64,000 nucleotides of DNA from Roseovarius amoyensis (lineage in GTDB: Bacteria; Pseudomonadota; Alphaproteobacteria; Rhodobacterales; Rhodobacteraceae). The DNA lies in the NCBI RefSeq assembly GCF_003260265.1, contig NZ_QITQ01000002.1, positions 248,001 to 312,000 on the forward strand, given 5' to 3'. The translations under genes and the position numbers were made by a program. How positions within the stretch are numbered: the first letter of the stretch is position 1; every line of letters starts with the position of its first letter. Positions 1 to 8,865 of the stretch are shown piece after piece. The notes below the pieces were generated by a model. It searched no databases. It saw only the letters and a program-made list of their open reading frames with translations, and had not been told where the DNA came from.

Positions 1-152
1 TCGCTGACGCCGATCCAGTGGTTGAATTCCTCTGGCGGGATGACCGCCAGCACCTCGACGCCCGCACCCGTATTGGCGGCGCGCATCGCGGCGAATCGCA
101 TTGCGTTCAGGCATTCCCTGCTGTCGTCCAGCACCACCAGGAATTTGCGCAT
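1..152 (-). CDS. Universal stress protein (UspA family), N-terminal part only
   Basis: Reading leftward from an ATG at 150-152, the frame gives MRKFLVVLDDS followed by a run in which small-molecule-binding UspA domains place their first beta strand and helix, then VEVLAVIPPEEF. The start is supported by a GGAGAGG ribosome-binding site just upstream (157-163 on the complementary strand). Only about 50 residues lie in the window; the ATP-binding C-terminal motif (G-2x-G-9x-G) would be outside it, so nucleotide binding cannot be judged. UspA proteins are cytoplasmic stress or starvation factors. The family call rests on the N-terminal pattern alone. Confidence 0.75.
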   Translation of the reverse strand, partial: MRKFLVVLDDSRECLNAMRFAAMRAANTGAGVEVLAVIPPEEFNHWIGVS

Positions 153-242
153 GCATCCTCTCCTTGCCGCACCGACGCCGCATCATGCCCCGAAGCACAG
201 GGTCTGGCAACAGACCCCGTGTCGCGGCCGGTCACTGCCCGT

Positions 243-1271
243 TCAGTCGAAGGTGCCCGTCACCCGGCCCAGCAGCATGAAGGCGCGCGCGGTCCGGGTG
301 TTCGACATCTCGCTCAGTTCCGCGTCGGTCGCGGTTTCGGCAAAGGCGAAAATACCGCGGTCGAAAAGCCGCAGGAAATGATGCGCCGTATCGCGGAAAA
401 TGGGGTCCTTCTTCATCCGGGCCGCCGTCAGCGCCAGCGATGTGCGGTCGCGGATGCCGCCCAGCATGGCCACCGCGCGCCCGCGTTCACCGGCGGCGAA
501 ACGGCGCCAAATCTCGGGGCGGGCCAGGTCGGGGCGCAGATCGTCCATGTAGATACCGTCCTGCGACATCAGCGTCAGCACGTCCTGCGCCGCCCGGATC
601 AGCCTGGTGGCGTCGCGGTCCTTGAGCGCCCGGCGCAGGGCGGCAAACCCGTCCTTGTCCTCGGCGGTGTCGGGAAAGTTCAGCGCGCGGATGAAATCGG
701 CATTGTCCAGCGGCGGGCGCATCTCTTCGGCCCGGGTGCCTAGGGGCAGGGCCGCCTGGTCGGTGCCATCGTCCGCCTGCGGTTCGGGGGCGGGTGGCCT
801 GGCAGGTGCCGGCGCGGGCGTTGCGGTGCGCGACGATGAGAACATGGCCAGCGCGGTTTCCGTCTTACGCTGGGCTGCGGCGATTTCTTCCAGCTTGCGC
901 GCGACCGAGGGCTCTGCCTGGGCGTTCCGGTTCTGGGACTGGGTGATATAGGCGTGGCGGATCGCGTCGATGGCGACCTGCAACCGCTGGCTTTCGTCAC
1001 GCATCACCTTTGACGCGCGCGCCGCCGTCGCCGCCACCCAGATCATGCCCACCGGCATGAAGACCGCCAGCATCACCACCAGGAACCACACCGCGCCGCC
1101 CTGTCCGCCAAATGCCGCTGCCGGATCGCCCAGCAGAAAGAACGCCGCCGCCAGGGCAAGCCACAGCACCGACAGGATGATGGCGGTCATCTCTGTCGCG
1201 GTGATCCGCGCACGTTCTGTTTTCGGTTTGATCGCCATCGGCGTTGGCAGGGGTTCCTGACGGTCGGGCAT
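243..1271 (-). CDS. Conserved membrane protein of unknown function downstream of greA
   Basis: A 342-residue protein whose function I do not recognise. Residues about 28-48 and 60-82 form two hydrophobic membrane segments. They are followed by a charged, heptad-like stretch (about 90-145) that could be a coiled coil, a Pro/Ala-rich linker (about 150-165) and a globular, presumably cytoplasmic domain to the C terminus. The ATG at 1271 has a CAGGACC-type ribosome-binding site. It lies only 12 bp after greA on the same strand, so the two are probably co-transcribed. The arrangement resembles small-genome-conserved Rhodobacterales proteins of two membrane helices plus a soluble tail, but no catalytic motif is visible. 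Confidence 0.8.
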   Translation of the reverse strand: MPDRQEPLPTPMAIKPKTERARITATEMTAIILSVLWLALAAAFFLLGDPAAAFGGQGGAVWFLVVMLAVFMPVGMIWVAATAARASKVMRDESQRLQVAIDAIRHAYITQSQNRNAQAEPSVARKLEEIAAAQRKTETALAMFSSSRTATPAPAPARPPAPEPQADDGTDQAALPLGTRAEEMRPPLDNADFIRALNFPDTAEDKDGFAALRRALKDRDATRLIRAAQDVLTLMSQDGIYMDDLRPDLARPEIWRRFAAGERGRAVAMLGGIRDRTSLALTAARMKKDPIFRDTAHHFLRLFDRGIFAFAETATDAELSEMSNTRTARAFMLLGRVTGTFD

Positions 1272-1283
1272 GGTCCTGACCTG

Positions 1284-1754
1284 CTAGATATAGGCGATCT
1301 TTATCACCTCATAGCATTTCTCGCCACCGGGCGTGCGCACTTCGACGCTGTCGCCTTCTTCCTTGCCGATCAGGGCGCGTGCGATGGGCGATTTCATGTT
1401 CAGCAGGCCCTTTTCGATATTGGCTTCGTATTCTCCGACGATCTGCCAGGTCTTTTCCTCGTCGGTGTCCTCGTCGACCAGCGTCACGGTGGCGCCGAAC
1501 TTGATCGAGCCGGACAGCTTGGACGGGTCGATCACCTCGGCCAGGCTGATCGCGCCCTCGAGTTCCTTGATCCGCCCCTCGATGAAGGACTGCTTTTCCT
1601 TGGCCGAATGATATTCGGCGTTCTCGCTGAGGTCGCCATGCTCTCGCGCCTCTGAAATCGCACGGATGATCGCCGGGCGTTCAACCGATTTGAGCTGCTT
1701 CAGCTCGGCTTCGATGGCGGCGAAGCCTTGGCGTGTCATCGGTAATTTTTCCAT
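1284..1754 (-). CDS. greA: Transcription elongation factor GreA
   Basis: GreA rescues backtracked RNA polymerase by stimulating cleavage of the extruded RNA 3' end. The product is 156 residues, the usual GreA length. It has an N-terminal coiled-coil hairpin ([11 protein letters not shown] onward, with the acidic tip region [12 protein letters not shown]) and a C-terminal FKBP-like domain ending in the [10 protein letters not shown] segment. An in-frame extension reaches 1853, but the ATG at 1754 matches the family N terminus and follows an AAGGGGC ribosome-binding site, so the shorter start is chosen. It is transcribed divergently from ETF-QO and leads the downstream membrane protein gene. 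Confidence 0.95.
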   Translation of the reverse strand: MEKLPMTRQGFAAIEAELKQLKSVERPAIIRAISEAREHGDLSENAEYHSAKEKQSFIEGRIKELEGAISLAEVIDPSKLSGSIKFGATVTLVDEDTDEEKTWQIVGEYEANIEKGLLNMKSPIARALIGKEEGDSVEVRTPGGEKCYEVIKIAYI

Positions 1755-1776
1755 CGGGGATGCCCCTTCGTGATGA

Positions 1777-1799
1777 CGGGGCCGCGCTATGCGGCCCCG
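1777..1799 (-). promoter_or_regulatory. GC-rich hairpin in the greA 5' leader
   Basis: A perfect 9-bp inverted repeat, CGGGGCCGC and GCGGCCCCG, with loop GCTAT, sits about 23 bases upstream of the greA start. It is not followed by a T-run in the greA direction, so it is not a standard intrinsic terminator. It may be a leader structure controlling greA. The stem is seen directly; the regulatory role is inference. Confidence 0.45.
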
Positions 1800-2026
1800 G
1801 CAGATGATTGCGTACAGAGTGCTGATGCAATCTTTCCCGAGCGGGGGGCGCAATGCAAGAGGCTAAGCGCCGGCAGCGGGGGCTGAGGCCCCAAAAACGC
1901 GGGAAAATGCCAGTTTTGGTGTGCTTTGGCGTCGCGTTGCAATTGACGCGGGGCTTTGTGAGACGATAACCACGTGCGGAAGTCTGTCAGGCGGTTGCCC
2001 GCCATGCTTAAGAGGGAAGGCGCAGG

Positions 2027-3673
2027 ATGTCCGAGATCGAACGTGAAGCCATGGAATACGACGTCGTTATCGTCGGCGCTGGGCCGGCGGGGCTTTCCGC
2101 CGCGATCCGGCTGAAACAGCTTGACCCCGACCGCGCGGTGGTGGTGCTGGAAAAGGGCTCCGAAGTGGGTGCGCATATCCTGTCGGGTGCGGTGCTCGAC
2201 CCCTGCGGGCTGGATGCGCTCATCCCCGACTGGAAGGAAAAGGGCGCGCCGCTCAACACGCCTGTCACCTCGGACCGGTTCTACATGCTGGGCGAGGGCG
2301 GAGGCATCCGCGTGCCCAACTGGCCGATGCCGCCGCTGATGAACAATCACGGCAACTATATCGTCTCGATGGGCAATGTCTGTCGCTGGATGGCCGAACA
2401 GGCCGAGGCGCTGGGGGTCGAGGTCTTTCCCGGCATGGCCTGTTCCGAAATCGTCTATGGCGAATCGGGTGAGGTAAAGGGCGTCGTCGCCGGTGAATTC
2501 GGCCGCAATCCCGATGGCACGCCGGGCCCGTCCTATGAGCCTGGGATGGAACTGCACGGCAAATACGTTTTTCTATCCGAAGGTGTGCGCGGATCGCTGT
2601 CGAAACAGGTGATCGCCAAATATGACCTGTCCGACGGGCATGAGCCGCAGAAATATGGCCTCGGCATGAAAGAGATCTGGGAAATCGACCCCGACAAGCA
2701 CCGCCCCGGCAGCGTCACCCACACGATGGGCTGGCCGCTGGGCAAGAATGCCGGCGGTGGGTCGTTCATCTATCACCTTGAAAACAATCAGGTCTATGTC
2801 GGGTTCGTGGTTCATCTGAACTACAAGAATCCGCATCTCTTTCCCTACATGGAATTCCAGCGGTTCAAACATCACCCGATGGTCGCCGAGCTGCTGAAGG
2901 GCGGCAAACGCGTGGCCTATGGCGCGCGGGCGATTTCCGAGGGCGGCTGGCAGTCGCTGCCCAAGATGGTGATGCCGGGGGCGGCGCTGTTGGGGTGTTC
3001 GGCCGGCATGGTCAACGTCCCGCGCATCAAGGGCAATCACAACGCCATGCTGTCGGGCAAGGCCGCGGCCGAGGCCGCCGATGCCGCCATCGAGGCCGGC
3101 CGCGCCGGTGACGAGCTGACCGATTACGAGCGCGACGTGCGCGAGGGCGCCATCGGCAAGGACCTGAAAAAGGTCCGCAACGTCAAGCCGATGTGGTCGA
3201 AATGGGGCCTGAACGCCAGCCTGGTGCTGGGCGGGATCGACATGTGGACCAACACGCTTGGATTTTCGCTGTTCGGAACGCTGGGCCACGGCAAGACCGA
3301 CGCCGCCGCCACAGAGCCGGCCGACCGGCACAAGCCGATCGACTATCCCAAGCCCGATGGCACGCTCAGCTTTGACCGGCTGACCAATGTCAGTTTTTCC
3401 ATGACCAACCACGAGGAAAGCCAGCCCTGCCACCTGCGGCTTGCGGACCCGAACATACCGGTCGAGGTCAACCTGCCGAAATATGCCGGCCCTTCGGCCC
3501 GGTATTGCCCGGCCGGGGTCTATGAGTTCGTGGAAAAGGATGGCAAGCCCGAGTTCGTCATCAACTTCCAGAACTGCGTGCACTGCAAGACCTGCGACAT
3601 CAAGGACCCGGCCCAGAACATCAACTGGACCACCCCGCAGGGCGGCGACGGGCCGAACTATCCCAACATGTGA
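2027..3673 (+). CDS. Electron transfer flavoprotein-ubiquinone oxidoreductase (ETF-QO)
   Basis: Passes electrons from reduced electron-transfer flavoprotein, fed by acyl-CoA and dimethylglycine-type dehydrogenases, to ubiquinone at the inner membrane. The 548-residue protein starts with a dinucleotide-binding motif GAGPAG (17-22) for FAD. It ends with the [4Fe-4S] cysteines C494, C517, C520 and C523 and the family's typical NWTTPQGGDGPNYPNM tail. Length matches the family. The ATG at 2027 follows an AGGGAAGG-like ribosome-binding region; a second in-frame ATG lies eight codons later. It is divergent from greA across 272 bp that must hold both promoters. Confidence 0.96.
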   Translation: MSEIEREAMEYDVVIVGAGPAGLSAAIRLKQLDPDRAVVVLEKGSEVGAHILSGAVLDPCGLDALIPDWKEKGAPLNTPVTSDRFYMLGEGGGIRVPNWPMPPLMNNHGNYIVSMGNVCRWMAEQAEALGVEVFPGMACSEIVYGESGEVKGVVAGEFGRNPDGTPGPSYEPGMELHGKYVFLSEGVRGSLSKQVIAKYDLSDGHEPQKYGLGMKEIWEIDPDKHRPGSVTHTMGWPLGKNAGGGSFIYHLENNQVYVGFVVHLNYKNPHLFPYMEFQRFKHHPMVAELLKGGKRVAYGARAISEGGWQSLPKMVMPGAALLGCSAGMVNVPRIKGNHNAMLSGKAAAEAADAAIEAGRAGDELTDYERDVREGAIGKDLKKVRNVKPMWSKWGLNASLVLGGIDMWTNTLGFSLFGTLGHGKTDAAATEPADRHKPIDYPKPDGTLSFDRLTNVSFSMTNHEESQPCHLRLADPNIPVEVNLPKYAGPSARYCPAGVYEFVEKDGKPEFVINFQNCVHCKTCDIKDPAQNINWTTPQGGDGPNYPNM

Positions 3674-3788
3674 CGGCTGTGGCGGGTCGGCGCCTGTTCA
3701 CTGGCTGCGTGCCCGCCCCGCGATTGCGTTGCGGGGCGGCGCGGTCTACCCTGCGCGCGATATCATACCAAGAGGCAGCCCCCTTACT

Positions 3789-5495
3789 GTGAAACGCGCA
3801 TACTTTACCGCCCTTATCCTTGCAGCCGCCATCGCCTCGCCCGTCCGCGCAGATGAGGCGGTGGGCGCCTATCTGGCCGCGCGGCACGCCAGCCTGAACA
3901 AGGACTACGTTGTCGCGGCGGAGTATTTCACCAGGGCCCTTGCCGAAGACCCGTCAAACCCCGCCATCCTCGAAAGCGCGGTGGTGGCGGATGTCTCGCT
4001 GGGCCGGATCGACCGGACGCTGCCGGTAGCCCGCAAGATCGAAGACGATGGTCTGCTCAGCCAGATTGCGTTCATGGCGCTGATGGCCGACGAGGTGAAG
4101 CGCGGCGATTACGACGCCGTGCTTGACCGTATCGAGCGCGAGCGCGGCATCGGCCAGTTGGCCGACGGGCTGATCGCGGCATGGGTGTATCTGGGCAAGG
4201 GCGACATGAGCGAGGCGCTGCGCCGGTTTGACGATGTCGCCGACGACCGCGGGTTGCGCAGCTTTGCGATCTATCACAAGGCGCTGGCGCTGGCGTCGGT
4301 GGGCGATTTCGAAACCGCCGAACGGATATTCGCCGGCGAATCCGATGGCCCGATGCAGCGCACCCGGCGCGGGGCCCTGGCATGGGCCGAGATACTCGGT
4401 CAGCTCGATCGCCAGGAAGAGGCGGTTGCGATGATCGACGACCTGTTCGGCGCCGATGCCGACCCGCAGGTCAACCAGCTGCGCGATCGTCTGATGGCCG
4501 GTGAAACCGTGCCGTTCAGCCTGATCAGCGGTGCCAGCGACGGGGTGGCGGAGGTCTATTATTCACTGGGCCGCGCGCTGATTGCGGATACCAGCAGCGA
4601 CTATGTGCTGCTATATGCGCGCCTCGCCGAATACCTGAACCCCGCCCATGTCGATGCGGTGATGATGAGCGCGGATCTTTTCGAATCGCTGCGCCAGTAC
4701 GACCTGGCCGAGGCGGCCTACAAGTCGGTGCCACGCGATCATCCGGCCTTTGCCGCCGCCGAGATGGGCCGCGCCGAGGCGCTGCGCCGCGCGGACAAGG
4801 CCGATGCTGCGGTCGAGGTGCTGGAACAGCTTGCCCGCCAGCATCCCGACCTGGCGATGGTGCATGTTTCGCTGGGCGACCTCTATCGTCAGCTGGAGCG
4901 GTTCAAGGACGCCGCCGCCGCCTATGACCGCGCGCTCGACCTCTATTCGCCGGACGCGCGCGAGACATGGTTCATCCATTACGCCCGGGCGATCTGTTAC
5001 GAACGCCTCGGCGTCTGGGAAAAGGCCGAAGCCGATTTTCGCCGCGCGCTGGAAATCAACCCGGACAACCCGCAGGTGCTGAACTATCTCGGGTATTCGC
5101 TGGTCGAACAGCAGAGCAAGCTGGACGAGGCGCTGGGCATGATCGAACGCGCAGTCGAGCGCCAGCCCGACAGCGGCTATATCGTCGACAGTCTCGGCTG
5201 GGTGCTGTTCCGGCTGGGCCGGTACGAAGAGGCCGTGGCCCACATGGAGCGCGCCGCCGAACTGATGCCGGTCGATCCGGTGGTGAACGACCACCTGGGC
5301 GATGTCCTGTGGGCCGTGGGCCGGCGCAACGAGGCCCGTTTCCAGTGGAGCCGTGCGCTGTCTTTCGTCGACGAGGAAAAGCCTGCACCCGACATCGAAC
5401 CAGACCGCATCCGCCGCAAGTTGGAGGTCGGGCTGGACGCGGTGTTGCACGAAGAAGGCGCACCGCCGCTGGAGGTTGCCGATGACGGTGGTTGA
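3789..5495 (+). CDS. Exported tetratricopeptide-repeat protein
   Basis: A 568-residue protein beginning at a GTG (3789) after an AAGAGG ribosome-binding site. The first 21-22 residues (MKRAYFTALILAAAIASPVRA) are a clear signal peptide, so the protein is periplasmic or outer-membrane associated. The rest is built of tetratricopeptide repeats throughout, for example the AYKSVPRDHPAFAAAEMG and FRRALEINPDNPQVLNYLGY regions, ending in a run like those of Alphaproteobacterial TPR proteins assigned to cell-envelope assembly. Its stop lies 14 bases inside ispE, so the two are translationally coupled. TPRs mediate protein contacts; no enzymatic motif is seen and the partner is unknown. Confidence 0.9.
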   Translation: MKRAYFTALILAAAIASPVRADEAVGAYLAARHASLNKDYVVAAEYFTRALAEDPSNPAILESAVVADVSLGRIDRTLPVARKIEDDGLLSQIAFMALMADEVKRGDYDAVLDRIERERGIGQLADGLIAAWVYLGKGDMSEALRRFDDVADDRGLRSFAIYHKALALASVGDFETAERIFAGESDGPMQRTRRGALAWAEILGQLDRQEEAVAMIDDLFGADADPQVNQLRDRLMAGETVPFSLISGASDGVAEVYYSLGRALIADTSSDYVLLYARLAEYLNPAHVDAVMMSADLFESLRQYDLAEAAYKSVPRDHPAFAAAEMGRAEALRRADKADAAVEVLEQLARQHPDLAMVHVSLGDLYRQLERFKDAAAAYDRALDLYSPDARETWFIHYARAICYERLGVWEKAEADFRRALEINPDNPQVLNYLGYSLVEQQSKLDEALGMIERAVERQPDSGYIVDSLGWVLFRLGRYEEAVAHMERAAELMPVDPVVNDHLGDVLWAVGRRNEARFQWSRALSFVDEEKPAPDIEPDRIRRKLEVGLDAVLHEEGAPPLEVADDGG

Positions 5496-6327
5496 GGCCT
5501 TCGTTCCGGCCAAGGTCAACCTGACGCTGCATGTCACCGGTCAGCGCGATGACGGCTATCACCTGATCGATTCGCTGGCCTTGTTCGCCGATGTGGGTGA
5601 TCGGCTGCGCATCACCTTGCCCGGCGATTGCCGGCTGACGGTCGAGGGGCCGATGGCCGATGGCGTGCCTGTCGATGACAGCAACCTGGTGTTGCGCGCC
5701 GCGCGTCTGACCGGGGTGCGTGCCGATTTCATGCTGGAAAAGCACCTGCCATGCGCCGCCGGGCTGGGCGGCGGGTCGGGTGACGCCGCGGCGACGCTGC
5801 GGATCCTGGCGGGCTTTGCCGGCCGGCCGGTGCCCGGCAACGGGATCGAGCTTGGCGCCGATCTGCCGCTTTGCATGCTGGGACACGCGGCACGGGTCAG
5901 CGGCATCGGTGATGTCGTCACCCCGCTGCACGATCTGCCGACGCTCGATGCGGTGCTGGTCAACCCGAACCTGCCGGTGCTGACAACAGAGGTGTTCGCG
6001 CGGCTGGGCCAGAAACAGAACCCGCAGATGCCGGAACAGATGCCGTCATTCGACAGCGCCACCGACCTGATCGACTGGCTGAGCGGGCAGCGCAACGACC
6101 TGGAGGGCCCGGCGATAGAGGCCGAGCCGGTGATCGGGCAGGTTTTCGAAACGCTGCAAAAGACGCCGGGGTGCCAACTGACCCGAATGTCGGGGTCGGG
6201 CGGCACCTGTTTTGGCCTATACCAGGATGCCGAAACCGCCGGATCGGCCGCCGGCCGGTTGAAAGAGGCGTTTCCGGGCTGGTGGGTGGCTGTGACGCGG
6301 CTGAACGCGCCGGGCCGGCCGGGCTGA
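5482..6327 (+). CDS. ispE: 4-diphosphocytidyl-2-C-methyl-D-erythritol kinase
   Basis: Phosphorylates the 2-hydroxyl of CDP-methylerythritol with ATP in the methylerythritol phosphate route to isoprenoids. The 281-residue GHMP kinase shows the N-terminal PAKVNLTLHV motif with catalytic-region K11, the GHMP ATP loop PCAAGLGGGSGDAA (90-103), GADLPL with D127, and the C-terminal MSGSGGTCFGL motif. The ATG at 5482 is preceded by GGAGG and overlaps the preceding gene. The next gene, on the opposite strand, makes long-chain polyprenyl diphosphate, the end use of the same pathway. Confidence 0.95.
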   Translation: MTVVEAFVPAKVNLTLHVTGQRDDGYHLIDSLALFADVGDRLRITLPGDCRLTVEGPMADGVPVDDSNLVLRAARLTGVRADFMLEKHLPCAAGLGGGSGDAAATLRILAGFAGRPVPGNGIELGADLPLCMLGHAARVSGIGDVVTPLHDLPTLDAVLVNPNLPVLTTEVFARLGQKQNPQMPEQMPSFDSATDLIDWLSGQRNDLEGPAIEAEPVIGQVFETLQKTPGCQLTRMSGSGGTCFGLYQDAETAGSAAGRLKEAFPGWWVAVTRLNAPGRPG

Positions 6328-6331
6328 ACCG

Positions 6332-7333
6332 TCAGGCCACCCGCGCGACCACGTAATCTGCCAGATCGGTCAGGATGCGCCGTACCGGATGGTCGGGCAG
6401 GTGCGCCATCGACGCCTTTGCCCGTTCGGCCCAGCCGGTTGCATCATCCCGCGTGCGCGCCAGGGCATCGTGGCGGTCAAGGATCGCCAGCGCCTGTTCA
6501 AGGTCGTCCTCGCGCTGGTCGCCCTTTTCGATCGTGCGCCGCCAGAATGCGCGCTCTTCGTCGCTGGCGTCGGCTATCGCCTTGATCAGCGGCAGGGTCA
6601 GCTTGCGTTCGCGGAAATCGTCGCCCACGTTCTTGCCGGTGGCGGTTGCATCGCCCTGGTAATCCAGCAGGTCGTCGGCAATCTGAAAGGCGATACCCAG
6701 CGCATCGCCATAATCGTAAAGCGCATGCTCTATATATTCGTCCACCCCGGCCAGCACCCCGCCGACCTGGGTCGCGGCGGAAAACAGCGCCGCCGTCTTG
6801 CCGCGCACCACCTGCAGATAGGTCTCTTCGCCGGTGGCCAGGTCGCGCGCGGCGCTCAGTTGCAGCACCTCGCCCTCGGCGATGGTGGCGGCGGCGTTCG
6901 ACAGTATGTCGAGCACCTTCAGCGAGCCGGGCTCGACCATCAACTGAAAGGCGCGGGCAAACAGGTAATCGCCCACCAGCACGCTGGACTTGTTGTCCCA
7001 CAACAGGTTGGCGGTGGGCCGGCCGCGCCGCTGGCTGCTTTCATCGACGACATCGTCATGCAGCAAGGTGGCGGTGTGGATGAATTCCACCGTCGCGGCC
7101 AGGTGCACGTCATAGGGGCCGTCATAGCCGCACAGTTCCGCCGTCGCCAGCGTCAGCATCGGGCGCAGGCGTTTGCCGCCGGCCTCGACCAGGTGCGCGG
7201 TCACCTCGGGGATGCGCGGGGCGTGGCGCGAGGCCATGCGTTCGCGGATGAGGGCGTTGACGGACACAAGCCGTTCGGACAGGCGCGCGGCCAGTTCCTC
7301 GTGCGGCTTGGTGGCGGCGTGATCCAATCCCAT
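6332..7333 (-). CDS. Long-chain polyprenyl diphosphate synthase (octaprenyl/decaprenyl type)
   Basis: Condenses isopentenyl diphosphate onto an allylic diphosphate to make the ubiquinone side chain. The 333-residue trans-prenyltransferase has both aspartate-rich motifs: the first in HDDVVDE (D93, D94, D97) and the second in ADDLLDY (D220, D221, D224). It also has the substrate-binding GGKRLRP near residue 52. An ATG at 7363 is also open, but the one at 7333 has a GGAGAG ribosome-binding site and matches the family N terminus (MGLD...KPHEELAARL). Chain length (C45, C50) cannot be read from the sequence with confidence; Rhodobacterales use ubiquinone-10. It faces ispE tail to tail. Confidence 0.9.
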   Translation of the reverse strand: MGLDHAATKPHEELAARLSERLVSVNALIRERMASRHAPRIPEVTAHLVEAGGKRLRPMLTLATAELCGYDGPYDVHLAATVEFIHTATLLHDDVVDESSQRRGRPTANLLWDNKSSVLVGDYLFARAFQLMVEPGSLKVLDILSNAAATIAEGEVLQLSAARDLATGEETYLQVVRGKTAALFSAATQVGGVLAGVDEYIEHALYDYGDALGIAFQIADDLLDYQGDATATGKNVGDDFRERKLTLPLIKAIADASDEERAFWRRTIEKGDQREDDLEQALAILDRHDALARTRDDATGWAERAKASMAHLPDHPVRRILTDLADYVVARVA

Positions 7334-7392
7334 TGCTCTCTCCAGCACGCTTCGGCTCGACAAACATGCGCCTGACGCCGTAAGCCTTGGCT

Positions 7393-7614
7393 ATGAAACA
7401 ACTGCTGCGCACCAATGACCCGACCGCGATCGCCTTTGCCAAGGCGCTGCTTCAGGGCGAGGGTATAGACTGCTTTGAAATGGACGTAAATATGAGCGTT
7501 CTGGAAGGCTCTATCGGCGTATTCCCGCGCCGCATCATGGTGGTCGATGCCGATCATGCCGCTGCGGTGCGCACGCTGCGCGACAACGGGATTGACGTGG
7601 ATGACACAGCTTGA
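7393..7614 (+). CDS. DUF2007 small protein
   Basis: A 73-residue protein starting MKQLLRTNDPTAIAFAKALLQGEGIDCFEMD and containing the pattern of DUF2007, a ferredoxin-like fold proposed to act in signalling; its biochemical role is not established. The ATG at 7393 is preferred over the upstream TTG in frame. Its last four codons overlap the start of the following methyltransferase, so the two are coupled. It is divergent from the polyprenyl synthase with only about 60 bp between start codons. Confidence 0.85.
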   Translation: MKQLLRTNDPTAIAFAKALLQGEGIDCFEMDVNMSVLEGSIGVFPRRIMVVDADHAAAVRTLRDNGIDVDDTA

Positions 7615-8374
7615 GCACGAAGCAGGCGATCTGACTTGTGACGCGTTTCTGGGCGGGCGGCTGCGTATCTGGCAGCCCGCGCGCGGCTATCGCGCCGGTG
7701 TCGACCCGGTGCTGCTGGCCGCCGCCGTACCCGCCAAGCCGGGGCAAAGCGTGCTGGAGCTGGGCTGCGGGGCCGGGGCTGCGGTATTTTGTCTCGGGCG
7801 CCGGGTGCCGGAACTGTGCCTGACCGGGCTGGAACGGCAGGCCGATTATGCCGATCTTGCCCGCCGGAATGCCGCCGAGAACGATATCGGGCTGGAGGTG
7901 GTGACCGGCGACCTGGCATTGATGCCCGCCTGCCTGCGCGAGCGCCGTTTCGACCACGTCATCGCCAACCCGCCCTATTACGACCCCACCCGCCGCACGG
8001 CCGCCACCGACCTGGGGCGCGAGGCCGCGCTGGCCGAGGTTACGCCCCTGACCGACTGGGTGGCGCAGGCCGCGCGCCGCTGTGCCCCCGGCGGATATGT
8101 AAGCATCATCCAGGCGGCCGAACGCCTGCCCGAACTGCTGTCCGCTGCGGCGCGGCATCTGGGCAGTATCGAGGTTCTGCCGCTTATCCCGCGGCGCGGG
8201 CGGGCCGCCCGCCGGATGCTGATGCGGGCGCGCAAGGGCGGGCGCGCAGATTTTCGCCTGCATGACGGCTGGCTGTTGCACGCCGGCGCGGCCCATGACG
8301 GAGACCGGGAAAATTACACGCCAACAACGGCTTCGGTCCTGCGCGAGGGCGAGGCGCTGCCGTTTCCCGGCTGA
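7601..8374 (+). CDS. tRNA1(Val) (adenine(37)-N6)-methyltransferase-like protein (TrmN6 family)
   Basis: A 257-residue class I SAM-dependent methyltransferase. It has the motif I loop ELGCGAGAA near residue 50 and the N6-adenine catalytic signature NPPYYDP near residue 125, as in YfiC/TrmN6, which methylates A37 of tRNA1(Val). The ATG at 7601 lies inside the end of the DUF2007 gene (14-base overlap), and this start matches the conserved region onset LTCDAFLGGRL. RNA or DNA target specificity cannot be proved from sequence, and related NPPY enzymes modify other substrates. Confidence 0.85.
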   Translation: MTQLEHEAGDLTCDAFLGGRLRIWQPARGYRAGVDPVLLAAAVPAKPGQSVLELGCGAGAAVFCLGRRVPELCLTGLERQADYADLARRNAAENDIGLEVVTGDLALMPACLRERRFDHVIANPPYYDPTRRTAATDLGREAALAEVTPLTDWVAQAARRCAPGGYVSIIQAAERLPELLSAAARHLGSIEVLPLIPRRGRAARRMLMRARKGGRADFRLHDGWLLHAGAAHDGDRENYTPTTASVLREGEALPFPG

Positions 8375-8499
8375 ATTTTCGAAAAATGCCAGATGATTTG
8401 CCGGCTGATCATGCTGCGAATGCGGCGTGACAGAATTGTAAATCTGTGGTGCACTACCTACGTCTGAATTGTAAGGCAGCAAATGAGAGGAGACGGCCC

Positions 8500-8670
8500 A
8501 TGAGCTTGGTTTCGCATGTCGAGGAACTTAAGAGAAAACACCAAACCCTCTCCGAACAAGTCGAAGCAGCACAGCGTTCACCCGGCGCATCTGACTACGA
8601 AATCATGGAACTCAAGAAACAGAAACTGCGGCTGAAGGAAGAGATCGCGCGCTTGGCGCTCGACGCCTAG
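8500..8670 (+). CDS. DUF465 (YdcH-type) small protein
   Basis: A 56-residue, highly charged and largely helical protein beginning MSLVSHVEELKRKHQTLSEQ. It matches the YdcH/DUF465 pattern of a short antiparallel helical hairpin. An ATG farther upstream is in frame, but the one at 8500 has a GAGAGGAG ribosome-binding site at the right distance. Base use is less GC-rich than its neighbours. Function is unknown. It stands alone, followed by a strong terminator at 8805. Confidence 0.9.
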   Translation: MSLVSHVEELKRKHQTLSEQVEAAQRSPGASDYEIMELKKQKLRLKEEIARLALDA

Positions 8671-8804
8671 GCGGGACGCAGTTCGCCGGTGTCGACCGGC
8701 TTGAATTCGCCGGGCAGCGGGTTTGCAGAGCGACGGCGCGTACCGATTGATGATCGCGCGTTGCCACCCGTGGCCAAGGCAATTCTCTCGACAGACAAAA
8801 ATTC

Positions 8805-8833
8805 AGGGCCGGTCTTGGTGACCGGCCCTTTTT
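8805..8833. terminator. Bidirectional intrinsic terminator between DUF465 and phaB
   Basis: A perfect 9-bp stem, AGGGCCGGT and ACCGGCCCT, with a 7-base loop is followed on the plus strand by TTTT. On the minus strand it is followed by another T-run (the complement of AAAAATT at 8798-8803). It can end both the DUF465 transcript and the phaB transcript, whose coding ends meet here. Confidence 0.85.
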
Positions 8834-8865
8834 GTTGGCAAGATCCGTTACCCGGTCAGCCCGGG

